Positions 15,955-25,153 of a stretch of DNA of 64,000 bases are shown piece after piece (position 1 is the first letter of the stretch; each line of letters begins with the position of its first letter). Location of the stretch: positions 1 through 64,000 of the forward strand of contig CP141729.1 in assembly GCA_035621215.1 (NCBI GenBank), in the 5' to 3' direction. The position numbers and the translations under genes are program-made. The notes under the pieces are model-generated. The model was not told the DNA's origin, did not search any database, and saw only the letters and a list, made by a program, of their open reading frames with translations. This stretch comes from Oscillospiraceae bacterium MB08-C2-2 (GTDB taxonomy: Bacteria; Bacillota; Clostridia; Oscillospirales; Ruminococcaceae).

Positions 15955-16654
15955 TGTAAGAAATATAGCGGTTGACTATGACTCCTTCCATGCTCTTTCG
16001 GATGTCAGCCTGGATATTCAGGAGGGGGAAATTGTTGCCCTTTTAGGAAGCAATGGTGCCGGAAAAACCACCACCATGAATACCATCAGCGGTGTAACCA
16101 CTTTGCGCAGTGGAACCGTTTCTTTTAATGGGCAGGAAATTCAGGGTATGCCCGATTTCCAGCGGGTAGATTTGGGCATTGTGCAGGTTCCCGAAGGCAG
16201 AAAGCTTTTTCCTGAAATGTCTGTTTATGAAAACATGCTGGTGGGCTCCTATATCAAGGAGGCACGGCCAAAAAGAAAGCAAAACCTTGAGATGTGCTTC
16301 GAAATGTTCCCCAAGCTTCATGAGCGGCGCAACCAGATGGCTGGTTCCCTTTCGGGAGGCGAGCAGCAGATGTGCGCCATTGCCCGTGGGCTCATGGCCT
16401 GCCCCAAGCTGCTGATGCTGGATGAGCCCTCTTTGGGCCTTGCACCGGTTATTGTGTCGCAGATTTTTGACATCATTCAGACCATCAATAAAGATATGGG
16501 AACCACCATTCTGCTGGTTGAGCAGAATGTTCTGGCAACTTTGGAAATTGCCCACCGGGGCTATGTTATTGAAACAGGCGCAACGGTCCTGGAAGGCTCC
16601 GCCAGAGAACTGGAGGGCAACGAAGAGCTGCAAAAGGCGTATCTGGGCATCTAA
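15947..16654 (+). CDS. Liv-type ABC transporter ATP-binding protein (LivF-like)
   Basis: 235 residues, starting inside the end of the LivG-like gene (8-bp overlap; RBS GGGGGAGA). Walker A GSNGAGKTT (about residues 35-43), signature LSGGEQQMCAIARGL near 140 and Walker B LLMLDEPSLGLAP near 160. The LivF signature VPEGRKLFPEMSVYENM is present near 85-100. Works with the LivG-like subunit to power import of the unknown ligand. Confidence 0.93.
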   Translation: MLSVRNIAVDYDSFHALSDVSLDIQEGEIVALLGSNGAGKTTTMNTISGVTTLRSGTVSFNGQEIQGMPDFQRVDLGIVQVPEGRKLFPEMSVYENMLVGSYIKEARPKRKQNLEMCFEMFPKLHERRNQMAGSLSGGEQQMCAIARGLMACPKLLMLDEPSLGLAPVIVSQIFDIIQTINKDMGTTILLVEQNVLATLEIAHRGYVIETGATVLEGSARELEGNEELQKAYLGI

Positions 16655-16674
16655 CAACAAAGGAGGCTGCTGCT

Positions 16675-17691
16675 GTGAAAGCGCTGGTACTGGAACAAAA
16701 AGAAGCCGTATCCATTCAGGAAAGGCCTATGCCCCAAAGAAAGCCGGGGGAGGCACTTGTTCGGATAAAAGCGGCCAGCGTCTGCGGGTCGGATATAAGC
16801 GCATACCGAGGCAAGGGTGTTCAGGTGGAATACCCTCTGGTGCTGGGCCATGAGGTCGTGGGTGAGATTGTGGAAATCGATTCAGATAACCCCGGTGGCT
16901 TTGGGCCGGGAGACCGGGTCATTCTGCATCCCTACATATACTGCGGTCAGTGCTATCCCTGCTCCCTCGGGCAGACCAACTGCTGCGAAAACCTCAAGGT
17001 GCTGGGTGTGCAGACAGGCGGGGCCATGCAGGAATATTTCTGCCACCCCCACCAGCTGCTCCATAAGCTGCCGGATTCCATTCCATGGGAGCTGGCCCCT
17101 CTGGCAGAGCCACTGGTTATTGCCATTCACGGGCTGCACCGGGCAAAGGTCAAGGCCGGGGAGCATGTTGTGATCATAGGCGCAGGCCCCATCGGCATTA
17201 TGGCGGCTATGGTGGCAAAAAAATATGGGGCCACCCCCATTCTGCTGGATATTGTGGATGCTAGGCTGGATATTGCCAAGGAGCTTGGAATTCCTTATAC
17301 TATAAACACGCAGACCGAAAATGCGGAAGAGGCAATCCGGGAGCTGACAGCTGGGCGTATGGCTGAGGCGATACTGGAAATGTCGGGCGCTCACCAATCG
17401 GTGCAGAACTGCCTGGTTTATTCCTCTTATTGCAGCCGCATTGCGCTCACCGGATGGCCCACTGGAGAAACGCCTCTGCTGACTCCGTTGATTACCCGCA
17501 AGGAGCTGGAAATCTATGGTGCCAGAACCGGGGCGGATGAATTCCCCGAGGCTCTTGAGCTGATCGCCTCCGGCGATGTGGACGCAAAGGCCATTGCCAG
17601 CTTGGTGGTTCCTTTTGATGAGCTGCCGCAGGCACTGGTGGAGCAGGCTGAGCATCCTGAAAAATATTTAAAGGTGGTTGCGCTGTTTTAG
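16675..17691 (+). CDS. Second zinc-dependent medium-chain dehydrogenase, GTG start
   Basis: 338 residues from GTG 16675 behind AAAGGAGG, 20 bases after the LivF-like gene. Catalytic zinc: C37 (VCGSD), H59-E60 (GHE) and the AEPLVIAIH glutamate near 145. Structural zinc: C90, C93, C96, C104. The Rossmann motif is IGAGPIGIMAAMV near 168. It belongs to the sorbitol/L-threonine/galactitol dehydrogenase branch, like the enzyme at 10658, but the two are clearly diverged, which suggests successive or alternative oxidation of a polyol or sugar acid (inference). Confidence 0.9.
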   Translation: MKALVLEQKEAVSIQERPMPQRKPGEALVRIKAASVCGSDISAYRGKGVQVEYPLVLGHEVVGEIVEIDSDNPGGFGPGDRVILHPYIYCGQCYPCSLGQTNCCENLKVLGVQTGGAMQEYFCHPHQLLHKLPDSIPWELAPLAEPLVIAIHGLHRAKVKAGEHVVIIGAGPIGIMAAMVAKKYGATPILLDIVDARLDIAKELGIPYTINTQTENAEEAIRELTAGRMAEAILEMSGAHQSVQNCLVYSSYCSRIALTGWPTGETPLLTPLITRKELEIYGARTGADEFPEALELIASGDVDAKAIASLVVPFDELPQALVEQAEHPEKYLKVVALF

Positions 17692-17724
17692 CGTATGTTT
17701 CGGACCTCGAAAGGAGAAGTGTCG

Positions 17725-18813
17725 GTGAAGAAGGTTAAAACCGGTATAGTCGGCTGTGGAAAGGTGGCAGACCTTCATGCTCGAGCATACAGCCGGCTTG
17801 AAAATTCGGAGTTTACCGCTGTATGCAGCCGCAGCTTGGAAAAAGCGCAGGCTTTGGCCGATCAATACGGCGTGAAGGCCTATACCGACATTCGCCAGAT
17901 GGTGGAAGAAAGCGGTCTAGAGGCAGTGAGCATCTGCACGCCTCATACCGTTCACAGGGCTTCAGCTGTGGAGGCTGCTTCCTGTGGGTGCCATATTATT
18001 ATTGAAAAGCCCCTTGCTTCCAGCCTTGAGGATTGCGATGCGATACTGGCCGCCCAGAAGGCGGCAGGGGTTAAAGGGGCCATGTTGGTGCAGCGCCGCC
18101 GCTACCGGCCCTGTATGCGGGTCAACGAGACCATTGAGGCCGGCAAAATCGGCAAGCCTATGCTGGGTATTGTGAATATGCTGGGGTGGAGAGACCGGGC
18201 GTATTACGAAAGTGATCCGTGGCGAGGCAGCTGGGCAGGGGAGGGCGGCGGCGTTTTGCCAACGCAGGTGACCCACCAGCTAGACCTGCTGCTGTGGTAT
18301 ATGAAAAGCGATATTCAGCAGGTATATGGTGTGTGGCGCAACTTCAACCACCCCTATATTGAGGTGGAGGATACGGCTGTTGCGACTATTACCTTTAAAA
18401 GCGGGGCAGTTGCCTCGGTTGTGGCCAGCAATTCCCAGAACCCTGCCCTTTATGGTAAGGTGCATATTTTTGGGGATAACGGTGCGGGGGTGGGTGTACA
18501 GACCGATGGAGGCGCTATGTTCATTGCCGGCATGTCCGGCATTACCGAGGCTCCTTACAACGACCTGTGGACAGTTCCCGGTGAAGAAGAACTCCGTGAG
18601 CAGATGAAAAAGCAGGATGAAGACTTTTTCTTCGTCTCTGATCCCATATATTTTTACCATGAGGAGCAGCTCGGTGATTTTCTCACAGCCATCCGGCAGG
18701 ATACCCAGCCTATGGTGACCATCGAGGAGGGGCGCAAAACAGTGGAGCTGTTTACAGCGATTTACCTCAGCACCGAAAGCGGAATGCCGGTGCAGTTCCC
18801 CGTTCAGCCATAA
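17725..18813 (+). CDS. Gfo/Idh/MocA-family NAD(P)-dependent oxidoreductase, GTG start
   Basis: 362 residues. GTG 17725 is eight bases after AAGGAG; an earlier in-frame ATG at 17695 lies before that site. The Rossmann motif is TGIVGCGKVADLHARAY at the N-terminus, followed by VSICTPHTVHRASAVEA (70s) and EKPLASSLEDCDAI near 98, where EKP carries the conserved catalytic lysine. The C-terminal half is the GFO_IDH_MocA_C domain. Family members oxidise or epimerise sugars, inositols or sugar acids at a ring carbon. Placed between a polyol-type dehydrogenase and an isomerase-like protein, it completes an inositol-like or sugar-acid oxidation set. Confidence 0.9.
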   Translation: MKKVKTGIVGCGKVADLHARAYSRLENSEFTAVCSRSLEKAQALADQYGVKAYTDIRQMVEESGLEAVSICTPHTVHRASAVEAASCGCHIIIEKPLASSLEDCDAILAAQKAAGVKGAMLVQRRRYRPCMRVNETIEAGKIGKPMLGIVNMLGWRDRAYYESDPWRGSWAGEGGGVLPTQVTHQLDLLLWYMKSDIQQVYGVWRNFNHPYIEVEDTAVATITFKSGAVASVVASNSQNPALYGKVHIFGDNGAGVGVQTDGGAMFIAGMSGITEAPYNDLWTVPGEEELREQMKKQDEDFFFVSDPIYFYHEEQLGDFLTAIRQDTQPMVTIEEGRKTVELFTAIYLSTESGMPVQFPVQP

Positions 18814-18842
18814 CGCCGGAGTGACATAAAGGAGATAGAGCC

Positions 18843-19709
18843 ATGAAAATAGGCTTTAATGAAGGCACAGCCATGGGCTGCTCTACCTTGGAGCAGGATT
18901 TGCTACTCTGTGAGAAGGCGGGTTTTGATTATATCGAGATACGCTTGGATATGCTGCGGGAATACCTGAAAACTCATACACTGGCAGAGCTTCGGCACTT
19001 TTTTGATAGCAGCCACTTAAAGCCCCATGCCATCAATGCCCTTTATATTTATTCGGATTTGTTTTCCAACCGGGATGATTCTGCTCGCCGGGAGGCTCTG
19101 CTGTCGGAGTTCCACTTTGGCTGTCAGGCAGCGCAAGCCATCGGCTCCCGGAATTTTATTGTGGTACCGCCTCTGGGTGAGAGCATTATCAATCCGGATA
19201 CTGCACAGGTGAATGCGGATTGTGTACGAATCCTCGGTGCCCTTGGTGAAATCGGGGAAAGCTATGGAATCCGCCTTTCCTTTGAGCTGGTGGGGCTTGA
19301 CCAAAGCAGTGTACGCTCTATCGCGCAGGCTAATGAAATTGTCACACAGGTGAACCGTGAAAATGTGGGCTTCGTTTTTGATTCTGCCAACATTTATATA
19401 AACGGCAAGGTGAATGATTTTAGTGAAATGGCATCTGTGGAGCCTTCAAAAATTTTTGCTGTGCATATCAATGATTTCAGTGACATACCGCAGGCAGAGT
19501 TTGATAAAAAGCACCGCTGTTTTTGTGGAGAAGGGGTTATCGATCTCGAGAATTATCTTTACGTTTTGAAAAGGATAGGCTATAATGATATGGTCTCTGT
19601 GGAAACTTTTCGCCCGGAATATTGGGCAAAATCCCCCCAGTGGGTTATTCAAACGGCTTATTTTACAACCCTTGCTGTGCTGCAGAAGTATGGGTGCCTG
19701 ACCGGATAG
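18843..19709 (+). CDS. Sugar-phosphate isomerase/epimerase-like TIM-barrel protein (IolE/IolI-like)
   Basis: 288 residues, RBS AAAGGAGA. The xylose-isomerase-like TIM barrel (AP_endonuc_2) is recognised from FDYIEIRLDML near residue 22-32, LSFELVGLDQSSVRS near 142, GFVFDSANIYING near 180, FAVHINDFSD near 207 and VSVETFRPEYW near 250. The E-D-H-E set supplies the divalent metal ligands of this fold. Such proteins isomerise, epimerise or dehydrate keto-inositols and ketoses. It is translated just after the Gfo/Idh/MocA enzyme, a common pairing in inositol-type catabolism. Confidence 0.85.
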   Translation: MKIGFNEGTAMGCSTLEQDLLLCEKAGFDYIEIRLDMLREYLKTHTLAELRHFFDSSHLKPHAINALYIYSDLFSNRDDSARREALLSEFHFGCQAAQAIGSRNFIVVPPLGESIINPDTAQVNADCVRILGALGEIGESYGIRLSFELVGLDQSSVRSIAQANEIVTQVNRENVGFVFDSANIYINGKVNDFSEMASVEPSKIFAVHINDFSDIPQAEFDKKHRCFCGEGVIDLENYLYVLKRIGYNDMVSVETFRPEYWAKSPQWVIQTAYFTTLAVLQKYGCLTG

Positions 19710-19738
19710 CAATAATAGTTTAAGGAGTATGCCTACCA

Positions 19739-20434
19739 ATGCCTACCAAATCCCCCGATGCAACGCCCAAGAAAATGTTGGTTGATATAGCGTTTGAGAA
19801 TATCCGCAAGGATATTTCGCAAGACATTCTGCGGCCGGGAGAAAGGCTGAATACCAGACTGTTGAGCCAACAGTATGGAATCAGCGAAACGCCCATTAAA
19901 CAGGCACTCAACCGCCTGATGATGCAGGGCGTTGTGGAAAGTGTACCGCGTAAAGGTATGCGGGTTCGGAGCATGAAATGGGAGGAAATTGACGAGATTC
20001 TCGATTTGCGTCTGATGCTGGAACTGAACTTTGTAGATCAGGTGCTCCTAGCGGTCAGTGGCAGCATGCCCATTCAGAAATTGTTTGAGCAAAATATTGA
20101 AGAAAGCCTTGAAAGCGTAGAGCGGATTAAAACCCCAAAGGATTTCTTTTATACATTTGATCTTGACCGCAAGTTCCACCGGCTTTATTTGGTCAGCAGC
20201 GGGAATCGCAAGGCCGTGCAGGTTTATGATAATCTGAACACCCATGCCTTTTCTCTTTATCTGTATGACCAGCAGCCTCCAAAACGTACCCTGGAAGGAG
20301 TGGTGGGGCATAAGCTGATTTATGAAGCGTTAAAACAAAACAACAGGGAAAAGGTCATCGAACTGCTGAATTTTCACACCAAACATGCCAAAGAAACTAT
20401 CAATCTTTTGTTGAGGATCGGTCGTTTGACTTGA
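19739..20434 (+). CDS. GntR-family regulator (FadR/FCD subfamily)
   Basis: 231 residues. The N-terminal winged helix carries LRPGERLNTRLLSQQYGISE then TPIKQALNRLMMQGVVESVPRKGMRV (about residues 30-80). A helical FCD ligand-binding domain follows (DLRLMLELNFVDQV; FDLDRKFHRLYLVSSGN; HKLIYEALKQNN). A tandem 10-bp duplication creates two ATGCCTACC starts: the first (19729) is too close to AAGGAG and leads to an early stop, the second (19739) opens the gene. Placed last in the importer/dehydrogenase operon and closed by a terminator, it most likely controls that operon in response to a carboxylate or sugar-acid ligand, as FCD proteins do. Confidence 0.9.
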   Translation: MPTKSPDATPKKMLVDIAFENIRKDISQDILRPGERLNTRLLSQQYGISETPIKQALNRLMMQGVVESVPRKGMRVRSMKWEEIDEILDLRLMLELNFVDQVLLAVSGSMPIQKLFEQNIEESLESVERIKTPKDFFYTFDLDRKFHRLYLVSSGNRKAVQVYDNLNTHAFSLYLYDQQPPKRTLEGVVGHKLIYEALKQNNREKVIELLNFHTKHAKETINLLLRIGRLT

Positions 20435-20445
20435 ATGGTTCACAT

Positions 20446-20486
20446 AAAAAGGTCTGTGCCTCCCTTTAGGAGACGCAGACCTTTTT
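20446..20486. terminator. Bidirectional terminator between the GntR gene and the nitroreductase
   Basis: AAAAAGGTCTGTGCCTCC faces GGAGACGCAGACCTTTTT around a CTTTA loop, with A-run and T-run at the two ends. It serves the converging genes on both sides. Confidence 0.9.
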
Positions 20487-20493
20487 CTTTGTC

Positions 20494-21159
20494 TCAGACC
20501 CATTGCCAGTCATTTTCGCCAGCACCAACTTCAAAGTGATATCTGGCGATACCCAAATCCACCTTGGTATAAAAACCAGAACCTGCTGTTGCCTTTACTT
20601 TGCTGCCCGTCAGCTCAAAGCTGAATTTTTGCTGATTCATAGCGGTGGGAGCCAGCTGAACAGCTTCCATGCCCATTTTGAACCAGCTCGGCAGTTCACC
20701 CTCCACCTGGCAAAGCTGCTGGATGCTTTTGCCTTTGTGGGGTGAGCCGCTGTTTTGACCATAGCCAAGGGCGATCACCATCAGCTGTTTTTCTCCTGCG
20801 TGGGTAACAGCGGCACTTTTGCCTTTGCTGTAGCTCATGGCCACCCAACAGGTGCTGAGCCCCAACTGCTGCGCCCGTAAAACAACTTTCTCGCCATAAT
20901 AGCCGCACTTTTCGTCTAGTGTGTCGCTTTTTTTGCCCACAAGAGCAATGTAGTTTCTCACATTGCTGAATTTGCCGTACCGGGCCATCATTCCACTAAA
21001 GGCTTCAGGCTCGTCGAGGCAAAGCTGAATGTGCAGGCCGCTTTCAGCGTTGCACGCCTCAATCAACTGACGAAGCGAATCGGCTGTATCTCCTTGAATC
21101 TTTTGATCGGTGTAACTGCGAACAGAGTGGCGTGACCGAATTGCATCCATTAAATCCAT
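20494..21159 (-). CDS. Nitroreductase-family protein (TM1586-like)
   Basis: 221 residues, RBS AGGAGAG. The N-terminus MDAIRSRHSVRSY is the nitroreductase FMN-phosphate-binding start, and the protein continues with GYYGEKVVLRAQQLGLSTCWVA near 95-115 and EAVQLAPTAMNQQKFSFEL near 165, which fits the fused two-module TM1586 group rather than classical NfnB. Such proteins bind FMN and reduce nitro compounds or quinones, though physiological substrates are mostly unknown. It is a single gene between two terminators. Confidence 0.82.
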   Translation of the reverse strand: MDLMDAIRSRHSVRSYTDQKIQGDTADSLRQLIEACNAESGLHIQLCLDEPEAFSGMMARYGKFSNVRNYIALVGKKSDTLDEKCGYYGEKVVLRAQQLGLSTCWVAMSYSKGKSAAVTHAGEKQLMVIALGYGQNSGSPHKGKSIQQLCQVEGELPSWFKMGMEAVQLAPTAMNQQKFSFELTGSKVKATAGSGFYTKVDLGIARYHFEVGAGENDWQWV

Positions 21160-21246
21160 TTGGCATCTCTCCTTTGTTTCAAGGTTAAGTGGCTATAGTT
21201 TAATCTTGAGTAAAACAACCAACGGGGTAAAAGATACCTCTATAGG

Positions 21247-21286
21247 AAAAAATCCCCATGCTCAGAGGCACAGGGATTCTTCTTTT
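21247..21286. terminator. Terminator after the MacB-like permease gene
   Basis: AATCCC and GGGATT flank a further ATGC/GCAC inner stem; an A-run (leftward T-run) precedes and a T-rich stretch follows. It lies between the permease stop (21312) and the nitroreductase start. Confidence 0.65.
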
Positions 21287-21311
21287 TTATACGTTCAGGA
21301 AAAACCAAAAG

Positions 21312-22559
21312 TTATTCATAACGAAGTGCTTCGATGGGGTCAAGTTTAGCCGCTTTGTTGGCGGGGTAGTAGCCAAAGAAAACACCAATCATCATAGAGA
21401 AGAGCACTGCAATGACAATAATAGCAATCGAAGGTGAGGCGGGGAAGCCCAGCAGTGTGGCACCAATCCAGCCCAGAAGAAGCCCTGTGCCCACACCGAT
21501 CAGGCCGCCGATGAGGCATATAATCATGGATTCAACGATAAACTGCTGGCGAATAGCACTGTTGCGGGCACCCAGAGCCTTACGGGTACCAATTTCACGG
21601 GTACGCTCGGTTACAGAAACCAGCATGATGTTCATAACACCGATTCCGCCTACCACCAGAGAAATAGCAGCGATGATGGCAATGGCGATGGATAAGGTAT
21701 CCAACATAGAGGTCATTTGCTTGACCATACCTTCCATGTTTTGGGTTTTAATCTCAAAATTCTTGTTGTTCTCATAATATTTGCCTAGAAAATTTTCCAG
21801 CTCGGTGGTTAAGGCAAAAGAATCCGATTCTGGTGGATAGGTAACCTGAATTTCCTGATAACCATCCAAAGCACCCACAATACGTTTTGCTGTGGTAATA
21901 GGAATGGTCATCTGGGTTTGGATATCCTCGTCCGAAACAAAAGAAGCGGCGATTGTAGGAACCTTATAGGTATACACACCAACTACATAAAAGTTAAGAA
22001 TGCCGTAATTGGTTGTGTGAATCTGAACTTCTTTACCCATAGGGTCTACACCATCACCAAACATTTTAGCCGCAAATTTATCTGAAATAACGGCTACACT
22101 TTTGGCGCTTTTAATGTCTCGATCGTTAATATCCCGTCCCTTGACAATCTCAATTTTACTTTTTGCCATATAGCCTGCATCGGTGCCATAGATGGTGACA
22201 TTGGCATATTTGCGGCCCTGCTTGGCTTTACCACCGCCAGCTGATTGAGTGATCATGACCGATTCCAGCTTACTGCCAAATTTTTTCTGCATGGTTTCAA
22301 TCATATCTTGCGAGATCAAATCGCTTTCAGCGGCCTCGATGTTATAATCGGAATCTTTGTTTCCCACCCAGATAAAAATCCGGTTTACACCCATATCAGA
22401 CATGGTGTTGGTAATGGAGGCAGACAGTGAGTTCCCCACTGTTACAATAGCTATAACAGAACCGATTCCAATAATGATACCCAGCATGGTTAGCAAAGCA
22501 CGCATTTTACCGGCTTTCAGACTCGCGAGAGCAAGGGAAATATTCTCTAAAAGATTCAT
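21312..22559 (-). CDS. MacB-like ABC transporter permease
   Basis: 415 residues. One N-terminal membrane helix (MLGIIIGIGSVIAIVTVGNS near 27-46), a large extracytoplasmic MacB_PCD domain, then three C-terminal helices with VTERTREIGTRKALGARNSAI near 310-330, the FtsX/MacB coupling motif. Type VII transporters of this kind push substrates such as peptides, antibiotics or lipids outward rather than through a channel. It overlaps the ATPase gene by four bases and works with it and the MacA-like adaptor encoded upstream. Confidence 0.92.
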   Translation of the reverse strand: MNLLENISLALASLKAGKMRALLTMLGIIIGIGSVIAIVTVGNSLSASITNTMSDMGVNRIFIWVGNKDSDYNIEAAESDLISQDMIETMQKKFGSKLESVMITQSAGGGKAKQGRKYANVTIYGTDAGYMAKSKIEIVKGRDINDRDIKSAKSVAVISDKFAAKMFGDGVDPMGKEVQIHTTNYGILNFYVVGVYTYKVPTIAASFVSDEDIQTQMTIPITTAKRIVGALDGYQEIQVTYPPESDSFALTTELENFLGKYYENNKNFEIKTQNMEGMVKQMTSMLDTLSIAIAIIAAISLVVGGIGVMNIMLVSVTERTREIGTRKALGARNSAIRQQFIVESMIICLIGGLIGVGTGLLLGWIGATLLGFPASPSIAIIVIAVLFSMMIGVFFGYYPANKAAKLDPIEALRYE

Positions 22560-23320
22560 AATTTTCCCTCCTCCGAATCACTCTCCATAATATGGGGAAT
22601 TTCCGATTCTACACCGGATACAGATGCGGCTCCTGTGGTTTCTGAAATAATCTGGCCGTCACTGATGGTGAGAATCCGGCCGGTTTCAGCTGCAAGCTCA
22701 GGATTATGAGTAATCAAAACAATGGTTTTGCCTTGCTCCCGGTTCAGGCGATGAAAAAGATCCATAACCAGACGCCCTGTTTCGGAATCCAAAGCACCGG
22801 TGGGTTCATCGGCCAGAATAATATCCGGGTCATTGGCCATAGCCCGGGCGATGGCCACACGCTGCTTTTGGCCACCAGAAAGCTCATTGGGTAGGTGCTT
22901 CATACGGTCGCCCATTTCCACCAGCTCCAACAGCTCTTTAGCTCTCGCTAAACGGGGTGTGCGGGGCATTCCACCATACAACATGGGCATTTCCACATTT
23001 TTTAAAGCCGATGTACGGGGAATCAAGTTAAAGGTCTGGAATACAAAGCCGATTCTGCGGTTTCTAACATCCGCTAACCGGTTGCCCGCCATGGATTTTA
23101 TATCCTCTCCACTGAGGATATAATCGCCTTCTGTGGGGCTATCCAGCACTCCGATAATATTCATAAGGGTCGATTTGCCTGAGCCCGAAGGCCCAACTAT
23201 TGAAACAAACTCCCCTTCATAAACGGTTAGACTAACTTTTTTAAGTATTTCCAGCTGGTTGGGAGTGCCGATATAAAAACGCTTGACAATATCGGTCATC
23301 TCGATAATTTTATTGCGCAT
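22556..23320 (-). CDS. MacB-type ABC transporter ATP-binding protein
   Basis: 254 residues. Walker [13 protein letters not shown] near residues 42-53, signature [15 protein letters not shown] near 145, Walker [17 protein letters not shown] near 168 and the switch His in [10 protein letters not shown]. This is the LolD/MacB ATPase class that partners with FtsX-type permeases. The C-terminal 30 residues are acidic and variable. Second gene of the adaptor-ATPase-permease operon. Confidence 0.93.
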   Translation of the reverse strand: MRNKIIEMTDIVKRFYIGTPNQLEILKKVSLTVYEGEFVSIVGPSGSGKSTLMNIIGVLDSPTEGDYILSGEDIKSMAGNRLADVRNRRIGFVFQTFNLIPRTSALKNVEMPMLYGGMPRTPRLARAKELLELVEMGDRMKHLPNELSGGQKQRVAIARAMANDPDIILADEPTGALDSETGRLVMDLFHRLNREQGKTIVLITHNPELAAETGRILTISDGQIISETTGAASVSGVESEIPHIMESDSEEGKL

Positions 23321-23359
23321 TCACTGCTTCCCCCTCTCCCTTGTTTAGAATCATGCCCA

Positions 23360-24715
23360 TTAGGCTGCCAGAGACGAGGATTCCATATCCTTGCTCAGGC
23401 GAATGGGGGTGCCGTCTTCCAGACCATCAATATCGGAGATGAGCTCGATACCTTCAGTCAGTTCAGGGGCGCTGATTTCCACAAGAAAGTCGGTTTCAAG
23501 GCCTAAGGTAACAGGGATTTTCTTGGCAACATAAGTGCCGTCTTCTTGCTGTTGTGCAACAAACACGCTGGCACCATCGGCATCTTCTTTCAACACTTCA
23601 AAGGGGATTGCAAAGACACTCTGCCGTTCATCCACAACAATGTTCAGGCGGCTGTTCATGCCAATGCGCAGCGGGCTGTCTTTTGTCAGGAGCACAACAT
23701 CGGTAGAGAACTGGATGTCGTTGGTATCCACTGCATTGCCCGCAACATCCTTAAGGGAAGTGGGCGCGATGGTATCCACCATGCCATCATACTCATCTTT
23801 GCCGGTTGCGTCGGATTTAATAATCACACGATTGCCGGGTTTAATGGAAGTGACGTCGTATTCTTTAATTTTGGTGGTAATTTTAAGATTTTCTGTATCT
23901 TCGATAACAAAGAGCAATCCGTTGACCGGTGCACCTTCCTTGGCATATACAGCGGTGACTGTTCCGGAAACCGGTGCTTTTATGGTTGAATCCGACAGGT
24001 TTTTATTCAGCATTTGAAGGCTTATGTATTCCGCCTGTAAGTCAGAAGAAATCTCTGCCTTTTTAATGCTGTTGGCATAGTCTTCTTCCCATTTTTTACG
24101 CTGAAGCTCAATGCTTTCCTTGGTTCTTTCCAAAGAATCCTGAGCAGCCTCATAGCTATAATAGGCTCTTTCGGCAACAGCCGCCAATTTATCCCGTTCT
24201 GCATCATCGCCCCCAGAATTCCGAACATTTCGGTAATCCTGACGGGTGTTGTATACCTCCAGCTCCGCAGCGGTAAAGGCCTGCTCCGCCTTGGCCAAAG
24301 CAGAGGACCATTCCGCTTCGGCATTGGCCTTTGCGAGATCATATTGATCACGGGTTGTGTTCAGGGTCAAATTGCTTGCCTGAGCCGCAGAATTGATGGT
24401 GGCCTGCAGCTTTGAGATATCCAGCTTTAGGCTGGCCGTATCCAGTTGGCAAAGCAAATCACCCTCACTGACCACATCGCCAACCTCAACCTCAACGGTT
24501 GAAATGGGATAAGGGAGGGTAGAATAAACATTGGAGACATTTGCACTTTTTACACTGCCGGTCACATTGATCAAGCTCACCAGATCCTGCTTGGCTAAGG
24601 TGACAGATGTACGGATTGTAGGGCCGGAGGGTTTATTAATTTGAATAATCAGTACGGCCACTGCCGCAACCAGTGCCAGAGATAACCCTACACCGACAAT
24701 TACTTTTTTCTTCAT
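23360..24715 (-). CDS. MacA/HlyD-type efflux adaptor protein
   Basis: 451 residues from ATG 24715, seven residues into the longest frame, because AAGGAGTGAAAGCC precedes it. A single N-terminal membrane anchor (residues 5-27) is followed by the lipoyl half-motif VEVGDVVSEGDLLCQLDTASL near 83, a long alanine-rich coiled coil (about 100-220), the second lipoyl half TIKAPVSGTVTAVYAKEGAPV near 238 and beta-barrel/membrane-proximal domains. In Gram-positive bacteria such adaptors act with MacB-like proteins without an outer membrane channel. First gene of the operon, so the promoter lies in 24716-24950. Confidence 0.9.
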   Translation of the reverse strand: MKKKVIVGVGLSLALVAAVAVLIIQINKPSGPTIRTSVTLAKQDLVSLINVTGSVKSANVSNVYSTLPYPISTVEVEVGDVVSEGDLLCQLDTASLKLDISKLQATINSAAQASNLTLNTTRDQYDLAKANAEAEWSSALAKAEQAFTAAELEVYNTRQDYRNVRNSGGDDAERDKLAAVAERAYYSYEAAQDSLERTKESIELQRKKWEEDYANSIKKAEISSDLQAEYISLQMLNKNLSDSTIKAPVSGTVTAVYAKEGAPVNGLLFVIEDTENLKITTKIKEYDVTSIKPGNRVIIKSDATGKDEYDGMVDTIAPTSLKDVAGNAVDTNDIQFSTDVVLLTKDSPLRIGMNSRLNIVVDERQSVFAIPFEVLKEDADGASVFVAQQQEDGTYVAKKIPVTLGLETDFLVEISAPELTEGIELISDIDGLEDGTPIRLSKDMESSSLAA

Positions 24716-25022
24716 GGCTTTCACTCCTTGCAACACATTCGATGGTCTTAAGATTATACATGTTTTATGGACATAACTTTAACAACATAAAGAAAAAATG
24801 TAAATTCCTAAACATCTTAGCTATTTTGGTCAAAAAATGAAGTGATATGGCTTGTTTTGAATTCATTTTGCCATGGGAATTGCGCGCAAATTCTCCATCA
24901 GATCGTATGAAAAGTTTGACAACCATCCGCCTAGATGCTATACTATAAAACACTGCCTGTCTTTAATTTTGAGTATTCCAGCACAGAAGTGGCAGAGCAA
25001 CAGAGGGCCCTATTTTTTTTAA

Positions 25023-25106
25023 GCGGATATGGCGGAATTGGCAGACGCGCCAGACTTAGGATCTGGTGTCCATGACGTGCAGGTTCAAGTCCTGTTATCC
25101 GCACCA
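25023..25106 (+). tRNA. tRNA-Leu (anticodon TAG)
   Basis: 84 bases including an encoded CCA. The acceptor stem GCGGATA pairs with TATCCGC; the anticodon stem-loop CAGACTTAGGATCTG places TAG at the anticodon; a long variable arm (type II tRNA) and the T-loop GGTTCAAGTCC follow. A Rho-independent terminator starts five bases downstream. Confidence 0.97.
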
Positions 25107-25110
25107 TAGA

Positions 25111-25142
25111 AAAGACCGTCGACTTCTGTCGGCGGTCTTTTA
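25111..25142 (+). terminator. Terminator of tRNA-Leu
   Basis: AAAGACCGTCGAC pairs with GTCGGCGGTCTTT (one wobble) around a TTCT loop and ends in T residues, directly after the tRNA. Confidence 0.9.
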
Positions 25143-25153
25143 TTGTAAGAGAA

